A DNA stretch of 64,000 nt, taken from contig MEOK01000008.1 of the NCBI GenBank assembly GCA_001769195.1, positions 48,354 to 112,353 of the forward strand, written 5' to 3'. The position numbers were made by a program, and so were the translations under genes. Source of the DNA: Bacteroidetes bacterium GWF2_40_14. GTDB taxonomy: Bacteria; Bacteroidota; Bacteroidia; Bacteroidales; UBA932. Below the pieces are notes generated by a model. The model ran no database searches. It was not told where the DNA came from and was given only the letters and a program-made list of their open reading frames with translations. Positions 16,845-25,083 of the stretch are shown here, piece after piece (the first letter of the stretch is position 1; every line of letters starts with the position of its first letter).

Positions 16845-18001
16845 TAGTCTATACAATATATGTCGGGAAAAACGCGGATACAATATCCCGTTTCAGTTCC
16901 TATTTAGGTAAATTACTGGTTGTTGCACAAGATCATGCAGATGCTGCCAGAAAGATTTCTGAAAGAAGAGGGAACCTTCCGCTTTTGGTCCTCTATGAAA
17001 AATCTTCAATAAAGATTGACAGCCCCAGAATTGAATACCTGAAAAAGGAGTTTCCTACGGCTTATATTGTACTGGTAGCTGATAGAATTGAGAAAGAGGA
17101 GATATCACAATATCAGAAGTGCGGGGTGAATGACACAACTCATACCGACGTATCTGAGACGAGATTAAAGAACGGATTGGAGTTTGTAGCTAAAAACCAG
17201 GAACTTATACAGTCGGCCTCACTAGAGCAGCAACCACTTAAAACGTATACGATACCATTCTGGAAAAGAACTTTCGACATATTGTCGTCTCTGGCTGCTC
17301 TCCTGATACTCTCTCCATTACTGATTGTTGTTGCAATACTCATCCGGCTCGAGAGCAAAGGGAAAATTATATACAAATCCAAACGTGTTGGCAGCAACTA
17401 CGAAATTTTCGACTTCCTTAAGTTCCGTTCTATGTACTGCGATGCTGACAAACGGTTGAAAGAGTTTATGAACCTGAATCAATATCAGGAGGTTGAAAGC
17501 GAGGGTGGTTACGATTTCTTCAACTCCTCACTTATTCCTATAGTAGGTGATATGGGAGAGGGTTATTTTGTTTCTGACGACGATGTTATCTCTGAGAAAG
17601 ATTTTTTGAGAGACAAAACCAGTAAACAATTAAACAATTTCGTAAAGTACGAAAATGATCCGCGGATAACTAAAATAGGACGGTTGCTCAGAAAATACAG
17701 TATAGATGAATTGCCGCAATTGTTCAATATACTTAAAGGTGACATGTCTGTTGTCGGCAACAGACCTCTGCCGTTATATGAGGCAGAACAGCTGACATCT
17801 GACCAATACATAGACAGGTTTTTAGGCCCGGCAGGTCTTACAGGATTATGGCAGGTAGAAAAAAGGGGGGACTCAGGCAAGCTTTCTCCTGAGGAGAGGA
17901 AACAGCTAGATATATTCTATGCAAAGAACTACAACTTCTGGATGGATGTAAAAATTATATTTAAGACAATAACTGCCTTTATACAAAAGGAGAATGTTTA
18001 A
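16841..18001 (+). CDS. polyprenyl-phosphate sugar-1-phosphate transferase with N-terminal degenerate receiver domain
   Basis: This is a probable initiating enzyme of the polysaccharide. It transfers a sugar-1-phosphate from a nucleotide sugar to undecaprenyl phosphate at the inner membrane. Residues about 140-386 are the WcaJ/PglC-type catalytic domain, with a hydrophobic anchor near 147-170, KFRSM, the DELPQLFNIL acidic pair, VGNRPL and GLTGLWQV. Residues 1-115 have the alternating strand/helix pattern of a receiver. E53 replaces the phospho-accepting Asp and the SKPF lysine is missing. The loop between KFRSM and NDPRITK is about 40 residues longer than usual. It is translationally coupled to the lone receiver upstream. 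Confidence 0.85.
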   Translation: MIVYTIYVGKNADTISRFSSYLGKLLVVAQDHADAARKISERRGNLPLLVLYEKSSIKIDSPRIEYLKKEFPTAYIVLVADRIEKEEISQYQKCGVNDTTHTDVSETRLKNGLEFVAKNQELIQSASLEQQPLKTYTIPFWKRTFDILSSLAALLILSPLLIVVAILIRLESKGKIIYKSKRVGSNYEIFDFLKFRSMYCDADKRLKEFMNLNQYQEVESEGGYDFFNSSLIPIVGDMGEGYFVSDDDVISEKDFLRDKTSKQLNNFVKYENDPRITKIGRLLRKYSIDELPQLFNILKGDMSVVGNRPLPLYEAEQLTSDQYIDRFLGPAGLTGLWQVEKRGDSGKLSPEERKQLDIFYAKNYNFWMDVKIIFKTITAFIQKENV

Positions 18002-18737
18002 TAAAAGAATGATGAAGAGATATCTTATACTACTTCTATTCACCATCATACCATTTACGCAGAAAATCTCTGCCCAGCAATTATCGGCTGAAGACTTATT
18101 GTCACTACAATTACCACCCCTGGATTCTCTCTTCGAGGGAGCAAGAAGAAGTTCCATGGTTGAATTCTATGGATACAGAATGTCAGGACAGGAGCTTGCC
18201 CTAAAGACTGAACGAAGAAGCTGGCTGGAGTATGTAACAATATTCGGAACATATCAGTATGGAGTAATGGGCATAAACTCATATACAAATCTTGGGTCCA
18301 ATTACCCAATAGTATACCAGAACACAGGAGGTGAACAGCTTTGGTACAACATAGGAGCGGCACTGAACATTCCTCTAAATAAGGTATTTGACAGAAGAAA
18401 CAGGATAAGGACCCAGCAGCTCAAAATTCAGGAGACCATGAAAGAGAAGGAGATGTGGTATGACCAGCAGAGAGTTTTGATTGTAGAGCTTTATATAAAA
18501 GCTCAGGGTATGCTCAAGGTTTTGAAAATTGTGCTTGAACAGTCAAACCTGGCAAATGCTCAGTTTGAGCTATCACAGAAGGATTTTATGATGGGGGCCA
18601 TTAATGCGCAGGGTCTTAGTAGTGCCAAGGGTACCCAGGTTCAGGCATTCATGCAGTTGGAAAATGTAAGACAGGAGCTTAATACAGCTATCCTTAAGCT
18701 GGAAGTTCTTGCTACCACAAAAATTATTAATAGGTAG
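17994..18737 (+). CDS. half-length TolC-like outer membrane protein
   Basis: This 247-residue protein has an N-terminal signal peptide (cleavage probably after ISAQ). It shows the OEP pattern once only: an amphipathic helix (about 40-80), a strand-rich segment with YVTIFGTYQYG and WYNIGAALNIPL, then two long helices (about 130-235). TolC-family monomers normally hold two such repeats in 420-480 residues and trimerise. A single repeat would need six copies for the same 12-strand barrel. It replaces the usual Wza-type export protein at this place, directly before the Wzc-like gene (3-base gap). ATG 18009 is an alternative start. Confidence 0.72.
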   Translation: MFNKRMMKRYLILLLFTIIPFTQKISAQQLSAEDLLSLQLPPLDSLFEGARRSSMVEFYGYRMSGQELALKTERRSWLEYVTIFGTYQYGVMGINSYTNLGSNYPIVYQNTGGEQLWYNIGAALNIPLNKVFDRRNRIRTQQLKIQETMKEKEMWYDQQRVLIVELYIKAQGMLKVLKIVLEQSNLANAQFELSQKDFMMGAINAQGLSSAKGTQVQAFMQLENVRQELNTAILKLEVLATTKIINR

Positions 18738-18740
18738 TAT

Positions 18741-20894
18741 ATGGAAATATTATCGCAGATAGTAAAGCTACTTTTAAGAATCAAATATTGGTTGCTGTTC
18801 CTGCCACTGATTGCTGCCCTTATTGCCATATACCTTACAAGGAACATGCAACGGGAATATGTGGTTACAACAACCATATACACAGGTATAGCATCGGGCT
18901 TTACGATTGAGTCGGGAGTAGGGGGAGGAAGAATTGACTGGAGTAGCGTAAACAATGGTATTGACAACCTTATAAGCATCATCAAATCCAAGTCTACCCT
19001 CAGGAACGTATCTTTAAGATTGTATGCACAGCATATGATTTACGGAGATCCCCAGAAGGATAACAACTACATTCTCGCAAGCAATTACAGGAACCTGCTG
19101 CTCATAACCCCAAAAGAGGTACGGGCACTAATAGACAAGACCTCGGAAGAGAAGACCATTGAGAACCTCAATGCCTATGAAAGAGCCTCTCCAACCAACT
19201 TCGTTTATGGTCTTTTCAACTGGAACCACCAGCATTATAGTTACAATGCCTTATCAAAGATTGAAGTAAGGAGGCTTTTCGATAGTGACATGTTGGACAT
19301 TACCTATTCGAACGATGACCCGGGTATCACATACAATACACTTGTCCTTCTGAATGACGAGTTTGTTAAGCAATATGAAATACTCAGATTTGGCGAGACA
19401 AACAACGTTGTGGAGTACTTCCGCAACGAACTTGCAAAACTAGGCAGAAAACTAAGAGCTTCTGAAGATTCTCTTACTCAGTATTATATAGAGAAAAAAG
19501 TCATAAATTACGATGAGCAGACTAAACAGGTAACAGCCCTCTCAAGGGACTACGATCTGTTGTATAACGACGCTTTACTAAGATACACAAGTGCGAGTAC
19601 AACCGTAAACGACCTGGAAGAGAGGATAAAAGACCAAATAAAAGCGATTCAGAACAATAGTTTGTTTCTTGACAAGCTGAATACACTCTCACTGTACAGC
19701 ACTCAAGTGGCGCGTCTTGAGACATTTCAGACAGACTCCCTGTCTACATATTCAAAGACACTGGAGGAATATAAAAGGAGGCTAAAAGATGCAGAAAATG
19801 ATCTTAAGTCATTCTCGGCACTGGTAAGCGACCAGAAGTACACAAAAGAGGGAATTGCCACAACAACATTTGTTGAACAGTGGATTGCGGAAATTATAAT
19901 AAGGGAGAAAGCCATATCTGAAATGAAGGTTATGGAGGAGGTAAAGAAAACTCTCGAAAACCAATATACATATTTCTCTCCTATAGGTTCGACATTAAAA
20001 AGGAAGGAGAGGGATATCGGTTTTACAGAGCAATCCTATCTTAGTGTATTACAGAGTCTTAATGCTGCTCTGTTGCGGCAGAAGACTCTTCAGATGACCT
20101 CAGCAACGCTTAAGGCCATCAATCCTCCGCTATTCCCTGTATCTCCGATGCCGACGGCAAGGAGGGTAATTGTTTTGATAACATATATTGGAACCCTCAT
20201 TTTTATCATAGGATATTTTCTGTTGCTAGAGCTATTCGACCGTACCGTGAGGGACAAAATACGAGCAGAAAGGTTGATTCCGGCAGTAGTTCTGGGAGCA
20301 TTCCCTACAAGAAACAGATTCAAGTACAGAGGATATAACAAGGAGTATGAGAGGATTGCTGCAAACTACCTGGCAAATGCAATCATTCCGTACCTGAATC
20401 CGAAGGAGAAGCCCGATATTATCAACTTTATAAGTACCGATGAAGGGACAGGCAAGAGCCTGCTTATTGACCATCTGAATGAGTATTGGACAGAGAGAGG
20501 GCTCCGTGTAAGGATAATATCATGGCATGAAGGGATAACAAGTGATTCCAGGGATTATATACTATCCATGAATCTGTCGGAGCTTTACGATTATGAGAAC
20601 GAAGACGTAATTCTGGTTGAGCACAGATCTATCTCAAAATCGGCAATTCCTGTCGGTCTGTTGAGAGAAGCCTCAATAAATCTTGTGGTAATAAGGGCAG
20701 ATAAAGTTTGGCGCGACATTGACAAGCTGGCTTTTGAAAGGCTTAAAACGCAGGCACAAGACGCTCCTTTGCAGCTTTATCTGACACAGGCAAGCACAAG
20801 TGTAGAAGAGAGCTTTGTCGGAATGTTGCCGCCATATACATACTTCAGGAAACTTGTTTACAAACTGACTCAATTCGGCCTGACATCTAAATAA
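18741..20894 (+). CDS. Wzz/Wzc-like polysaccharide co-polymerase with degenerate ATPase domain
   Basis: This 717-residue inner membrane protein is expected to set chain length and link synthesis to export. The first membrane helix is near residues 17-35, a long periplasmic region with coiled-coil segments follows (about 210-400), and the second helix is near 470-495. The cytoplasmic domain keeps a P-loop (STDEGTGKS) but lacks the Walker A' aspartates of bacterial tyrosine kinases; the matching place reads VRIISWHEG. ILVEH stands at Walker B, and the tail is not tyrosine-rich. Kinase activity is therefore doubtful. It follows the half TolC gene, its probable channel partner. Confidence 0.82.
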   Translation: MEILSQIVKLLLRIKYWLLFLPLIAALIAIYLTRNMQREYVVTTTIYTGIASGFTIESGVGGGRIDWSSVNNGIDNLISIIKSKSTLRNVSLRLYAQHMIYGDPQKDNNYILASNYRNLLLITPKEVRALIDKTSEEKTIENLNAYERASPTNFVYGLFNWNHQHYSYNALSKIEVRRLFDSDMLDITYSNDDPGITYNTLVLLNDEFVKQYEILRFGETNNVVEYFRNELAKLGRKLRASEDSLTQYYIEKKVINYDEQTKQVTALSRDYDLLYNDALLRYTSASTTVNDLEERIKDQIKAIQNNSLFLDKLNTLSLYSTQVARLETFQTDSLSTYSKTLEEYKRRLKDAENDLKSFSALVSDQKYTKEGIATTTFVEQWIAEIIIREKAISEMKVMEEVKKTLENQYTYFSPIGSTLKRKERDIGFTEQSYLSVLQSLNAALLRQKTLQMTSATLKAINPPLFPVSPMPTARRVIVLITYIGTLIFIIGYFLLLELFDRTVRDKIRAERLIPAVVLGAFPTRNRFKYRGYNKEYERIAANYLANAIIPYLNPKEKPDIINFISTDEGTGKSLLIDHLNEYWTERGLRVRIISWHEGITSDSRDYILSMNLSELYDYENEDVILVEHRSISKSAIPVGLLREASINLVVIRADKVWRDIDKLAFERLKTQAQDAPLQLYLTQASTSVEESFVGMLPPYTYFRKLVYKLTQFGLTSK

Positions 20895-20901
20895 TGCTAC
20901 T

Positions 20902-22392
20902 ATGAGTGGTATTATCAATAACCTTTTCAATAATGTCAACAAGGCTTTGGTGTACCTGCTCCTGCTGGGACTGGTTCTGGTTATTGTTTACCTGAACACC
21001 AGAATGGGCTTTCTCTTTGGAGGGGTCTTTTCTATGCTGCCTCTCATGTTTCTTGTTTTTCTTGTTGTTGTCAGTAACCCTAACATAGGGGTTATACTGG
21101 TATTCACAGGGAACTATTTTATATCGGGTTTGTCGCGGTATGTGCAAGGAATTGCCCCCGGTATATCGATGGACATGTTGCTCGTAGTGGTTATGGTTGC
21201 TGTGTTATTCAGCAGTTTTAACAAAAAGTCGGATGTTAAGATGAGCAACTCGTTCAACGGTCTTACACTCGTTGCTTTAATCTGGGTATTTTACTGTGTG
21301 TTCGAAATATTCAATCCATACTCCTCTACTATTGTAGCATGGTTGACATCTGTTCGGGGAATGGGTATCTACTTTTTCATTATTGTATTCCTGGTTGCAA
21401 TTGTTGTTAGGAAATACAAGGATTTTAAACGGATGCTGTTTATATGGGCAATTTTTTCCCTGATTGCTGTTCTCAAGGCAGTGCTTCAGAAAACAATAGG
21501 ATTTGACTTTGCTGAGTCGAGATGGCTCTTCACAGAGGGAGCTGCTTCTACTCACATTATTTACTCAGGAACCCGATACTTTTCAATTTTTACCGATGCA
21601 GGAAACTTTGGAACAGGAATAGCATTCTCAGGTGTAGTATTCGGTATATCGGCACTCTATTTCAAAGAGACAAAAATGAAAGTTTTCTATATGTTTACGG
21701 CTTTGGCCTGTATGTATGGAATGTTACTTTCAGGAACCAGGGGCTCCCTTGCTCTTCCATTTGTTGCACTTACTATATATGCGATTGTTTCCAAAAGGTT
21801 TGTCCCACTTATTGTAACTACAATGATTGTGGTGACGGCCTTTGTCTTTTTGCGTTTTACCTATTACGGACAGGGGAACTCATACATTAGGAGGATGAGG
21901 TCTTTTTTTAACACAGATGACGCATCATATGTTGTGAGGGTTGTAAATCAGCTTAAAATTGGTGCTTATCTTGCAAATAAACCCATCGGGGTGGGGTTGG
22001 GGATGAGCCGGGGAGAGATAAGGACATACAGGACCGACCCCATATTGTCCAAGATTCCTGCTGACTCTTGGTATGTTCTGGTATGGATGGAGACTGGAAT
22101 TATCGGTCTTACTTTACACGCATTTATACTTCTATACATCATTTTTCACGGAGGATATCTGGTCTTCTTTAAACTGAAAAACCATCAGCTCAAAGGGTTG
22201 ATGGCGGCTTTGCTATGCGGTATAGCGGGGCTTTATGTATCTTCTTACAGTATTGAGATTATCGGACAGTTCCCGTTTGGCCCAATCCTTTATTTCAGTA
22301 TGGCTTTTCTGTTTATGAGCCCTGTTTACGAAAAAGAGATTGACGAGCATAAACTTCTCTATCCAGAGCTTTATAAAGATGATGAATCCTGA
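20902..22392 (+). CDS. O-antigen ligase/polymerase-like membrane protein (Wzy type)
   Basis: This polytopic membrane protein has 496 residues and about 11-12 hydrophobic helices. The large periplasmic loop near residues 315-400 includes GVGLGMSRGEIR, and GTRGSLALP precedes it. Both are typical of Wzy_C/O-antigen polymerase proteins that join repeat units on undecaprenyl pyrophosphate. The gene sits between the co-polymerase and glycosyltransferase genes, and a flippase is encoded in the same operon, so a Wzy-dependent pathway is the best fit. Ligase function cannot be excluded by sequence alone. Confidence 0.82.
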   Translation: MSGIINNLFNNVNKALVYLLLLGLVLVIVYLNTRMGFLFGGVFSMLPLMFLVFLVVVSNPNIGVILVFTGNYFISGLSRYVQGIAPGISMDMLLVVVMVAVLFSSFNKKSDVKMSNSFNGLTLVALIWVFYCVFEIFNPYSSTIVAWLTSVRGMGIYFFIIVFLVAIVVRKYKDFKRMLFIWAIFSLIAVLKAVLQKTIGFDFAESRWLFTEGAASTHIIYSGTRYFSIFTDAGNFGTGIAFSGVVFGISALYFKETKMKVFYMFTALACMYGMLLSGTRGSLALPFVALTIYAIVSKRFVPLIVTTMIVVTAFVFLRFTYYGQGNSYIRRMRSFFNTDDASYVVRVVNQLKIGAYLANKPIGVGLGMSRGEIRTYRTDPILSKIPADSWYVLVWMETGIIGLTLHAFILLYIIFHGGYLVFFKLKNHQLKGLMAALLCGIAGLYVSSYSIEIIGQFPFGPILYFSMAFLFMSPVYEKEIDEHKLLYPELYKDDES

Positions 22393-23278
22393 AATATCAT
22401 TTATTGTTGTCAACTTTAACGGGCTGACACATACAAGAGAGCTCCTCTTGTCTATGCAAGTGCATCTGCAGAGAGTATCCTGTGAGATAATTGTGGTGGA
22501 TAATGGTTCCCGTAATAATGAATCTATCCCTCTGTCAGAAGAATTTCCTGAGGTAATAAATATCAGAAGCGAGATTAACCTCGGTTTTTCCGGAGGGAAC
22601 AACATTGGAATCCGCGCCTCGGCGGGTAAATATATAATGTTGATAAATAATGACACTCTTTTATGCGACAGTTCCGTTTCAGAGTTGGTAAAGATGCTTG
22701 AAAGCGATTCATCTATTGGAGCAGTTTCTCCTAAGATACACTTTATATCACCCCCGGGCACAATTCAATTTGCCGGATTCACAGAGATGACATGTATTAC
22801 ACTCAGAAACAGGGGTGTCGGTTATAATGAATATGACCGCGGGCAGTACAACACTCCTGCGGAGACTGCATCTACACATGGCGCGGCAATGATGGTGAAA
22901 AGGGAGGTTATCGAAAAAATTGGTTATATGCCGGAAATTTACTTTCTTTATTATGAGGAACTGGACTGGTGTACAAAGATGAAAGAGTTTGGGTACAAGC
23001 TCATGTATCAGCCAGCAGCATTGATAATCCATAAAGAGAGCCAGAGCACAGGAAGTGACAGCTACCTTAAGAGATATTATCTTACAAGAAACAGGTTGTT
23101 GTTTGCCCGCAGAAACAGAAAAGGGATTGTCAGGCTGCTTGCAATAGTCTATCAGTTGCTTGTAGCAGATATAAAATTGATAATGCTTTCCTTAGTGAAA
23201 GGGAGAAAGGATCTTGTTATGGCTACTTTAAGGGGAATTTACGGCTATTTTATGCTAAATAAGGGATCAGCTAAATAA
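22379..23278 (+). CDS. family 2 glycosyltransferase (rhamnosyltransferase-like)
   Basis: This GT-A fold enzyme has 299 residues. ISFIVVNFNG opens the domain, VVDNGS and INNDT are the nucleotide and DxD-like metal sites, and a GAAMMVKREVIEKIG / YYEELDWC block carries the catalytic region typical of the WcaE/RfbF-like GT2 subgroup. The frame is open further upstream, but ATG 22379 gives the family N terminus; it overlaps the polymerase gene by 14 bases. The sugar specificity is not readable from sequence. Confidence 0.85.
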   Translation: MMNPEISFIVVNFNGLTHTRELLLSMQVHLQRVSCEIIVVDNGSRNNESIPLSEEFPEVINIRSEINLGFSGGNNIGIRASAGKYIMLINNDTLLCDSSVSELVKMLESDSSIGAVSPKIHFISPPGTIQFAGFTEMTCITLRNRGVGYNEYDRGQYNTPAETASTHGAAMMVKREVIEKIGYMPEIYFLYYEELDWCTKMKEFGYKLMYQPAALIIHKESQSTGSDSYLKRYYLTRNRLLFARRNRKGIVRLLAIVYQLLVADIKLIMLSLVKGRKDLVMATLRGIYGYFMLNKGSAK

Positions 23279-23285
23279 ATTAATT

Positions 23286-24446
23286 ATGTTACAATTTTTA
23301 TCTAAGGCAGAGTGGATCTTGTTTATAATAATGGCAATACCTGTAGGGTATTATCTTGTTTTCTCATTTTTCTCATTGTGGGGAGGAGGAAAAAAATATC
23401 CTGTTGCCAAAAAGAAATCCAGAGTTGTTGTGCTGATACCTGCCTACAAGGAGGACAGGGTGATTGAAGGATCTGTCCGATCCCTCATGGCACAGGAGTA
23501 TCCGGAAAATAAGATGGATATTGTAGTTATTTCAGACAAGATGAGAGACGAAACAAACGAGATGCTCTCTACACTCCCCGTCAAATTACTTGCAATCAAT
23601 CCTGAAATCAGTTCCAAGGCAGTTGCCCTCAATATGGCAATTGAAAGCCTCAGGGGAGAGAAATATGACCTTATTGTAATTCTTGATGCCGATAATGTTG
23701 TTGATCCAAATTTTATATCAGAGATAAACGACGCATTCTACTTTGGCCTTACTGCAATTCAGGCACACCGGACCGCAAAAAACCTGAATAACGATATGGC
23801 AATTCTCGATGCAATAAGCGAGGAGATAAACAACTCTATCTTCAGGAAAGGGCATGTGAATATGGGATTTTCCTCGGCTCTGATAGGTTCCGGTATGGCT
23901 TTCGATTATAAATGGTTTAAACATATTGTTAAACAACTTTCAACCTCGGGAGAGGATAAGGAGCTGGAAATCTTACTTTTTAAAGATAGAATATTTGTAG
24001 ATTACCTGGACAACCTTATGGTTTATGACGAAAAAATTCAAGGCGAAAGAGGTTTTTACAACCAGAGACGCAGATGGATAGCTGCTCAATTCGGTTCTCT
24101 TTTCTCTGCACTTAAAGATTTACCCGGAGCAATTTTTTCTCGTAATATTGATTATGTGGAGAGGATATTTGTCTGGATGCTGCCCCCGAAAATCATTATA
24201 ATGGGTATTATTGCCCTGACATCACTTGTAACTCTGGTTCTCCAGTGGAGACTTACAATAAAATGGTGGGCCTTGCTGGTATTGATGCTGATCTCTTTTG
24301 CAATGGCGGTTCCTGATTTTCTTATAACAAAAAGAAGTCTCAAGGCTATTAACCGCTTGCCTTTAATATTTATAATGATGTTTATTAATCTTTTCAGGAC
24401 AAAAGGGGTGAATAAGAAATTCATTCACACCAACAAGGATTTTTAA
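23286..24446 (+). CDS. membrane-bound family 2 glycosyltransferase
   Basis: This 386-residue processive-type GT2 has an N-terminal membrane helix (about 8-30), a catalytic GT-A domain and C-terminal membrane helices (about 290-365). RVVVLIPAYKED starts the catalytic domain, LDADNVVDP is the DxD site, and RRRWIAAQF corresponds to the QxxRW region. Such proteins make or extend polysaccharide chains at the inner membrane face. It lies seven bases after the preceding glycosyltransferase in the same operon. Confidence 0.83.
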   Translation: MLQFLSKAEWILFIIMAIPVGYYLVFSFFSLWGGGKKYPVAKKKSRVVVLIPAYKEDRVIEGSVRSLMAQEYPENKMDIVVISDKMRDETNEMLSTLPVKLLAINPEISSKAVALNMAIESLRGEKYDLIVILDADNVVDPNFISEINDAFYFGLTAIQAHRTAKNLNNDMAILDAISEEINNSIFRKGHVNMGFSSALIGSGMAFDYKWFKHIVKQLSTSGEDKELEILLFKDRIFVDYLDNLMVYDEKIQGERGFYNQRRRWIAAQFGSLFSALKDLPGAIFSRNIDYVERIFVWMLPPKIIIMGIIALTSLVTLVLQWRLTIKWWALLVLMLISFAMAVPDFLITKRSLKAINRLPLIFIMMFINLFRTKGVNKKFIHTNKDF

Positions 24447-24456
24447 AAAATGAATT

Positions 24457-25080
24457 ATGAAAACAGGGAAGATTAAGAAATATTTTAAAGGTAAACCGGC
24501 ATTTAAAGAATTTATTCTGAATGCAATGATTCATCCTGTAAAAACAAGACCCAGATTTTGGCTAAGATGCTTTATGCCTTTTTATATCAAAAGGGGACGA
24601 GGATCGGTAATATACAGAAGTGTCAGAAAGGATATTGCCCCCTTCAACAAGTTTTCCATTGGCAAAAATTCTGTAATAGAGGATTTCTCAATTGTCAACA
24701 ATCTGGTTGGCGATGTGAGGATAGGGGACCATACAAGGATTGGACTGGGGAATGTAGTGATAGGCCCGGTGAAAATTGGAGATCATGTAAATCTGGCACA
24801 GAATATCATCTTGTCAGGCATAGATCATAATTTCAGGGATGTCTCATGCAGAATTGACCAACAGGGAGTTAGCACTGAACAAATAGTGATTGAGAATGAT
24901 GTGTGGATTGGTGCAAATTCTGTAATCACAAAAGGGGTAAAAATTGGCCGTCATAGTGTAGTAGCAGCATGCAGTCTGGTTAACAGGGATGTGCCACCTT
25001 ATAGTGTTGTTGCAGGTAATCCTGCCAGAGTTATAAGGAGCTATGACAAGACAACAAAGTCGTGGGAAAAAGTATCCTGA
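24457..25080 (+). CDS. left-handed beta-helix (hexapeptide) acyltransferase
   Basis: This 207-residue acyltransferase has repeated hexapeptide turns (IGDHTRIGLGNVVIG, VKIGDHVNLAQ, VWIGANSVITKGVKIG) and the catalytic-type histidine in SGIDHNF. PARVIRSY closes the helix as in CysE/WcaF-like O-acetyltransferases. An N-terminal basic segment (KTRPRFWLRCFMPFYIKRG) is shared with the second such enzyme at 36181-36789, showing that the two are paralogues. It probably O-acetylates a sugar of the repeat unit. Confidence 0.85.
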   Translation: MKTGKIKKYFKGKPAFKEFILNAMIHPVKTRPRFWLRCFMPFYIKRGRGSVIYRSVRKDIAPFNKFSIGKNSVIEDFSIVNNLVGDVRIGDHTRIGLGNVVIGPVKIGDHVNLAQNIILSGIDHNFRDVSCRIDQQGVSTEQIVIENDVWIGANSVITKGVKIGRHSVVAACSLVNRDVPPYSVVAGNPARVIRSYDKTTKSWEKVS

Positions 25081-25083
25081 TAA

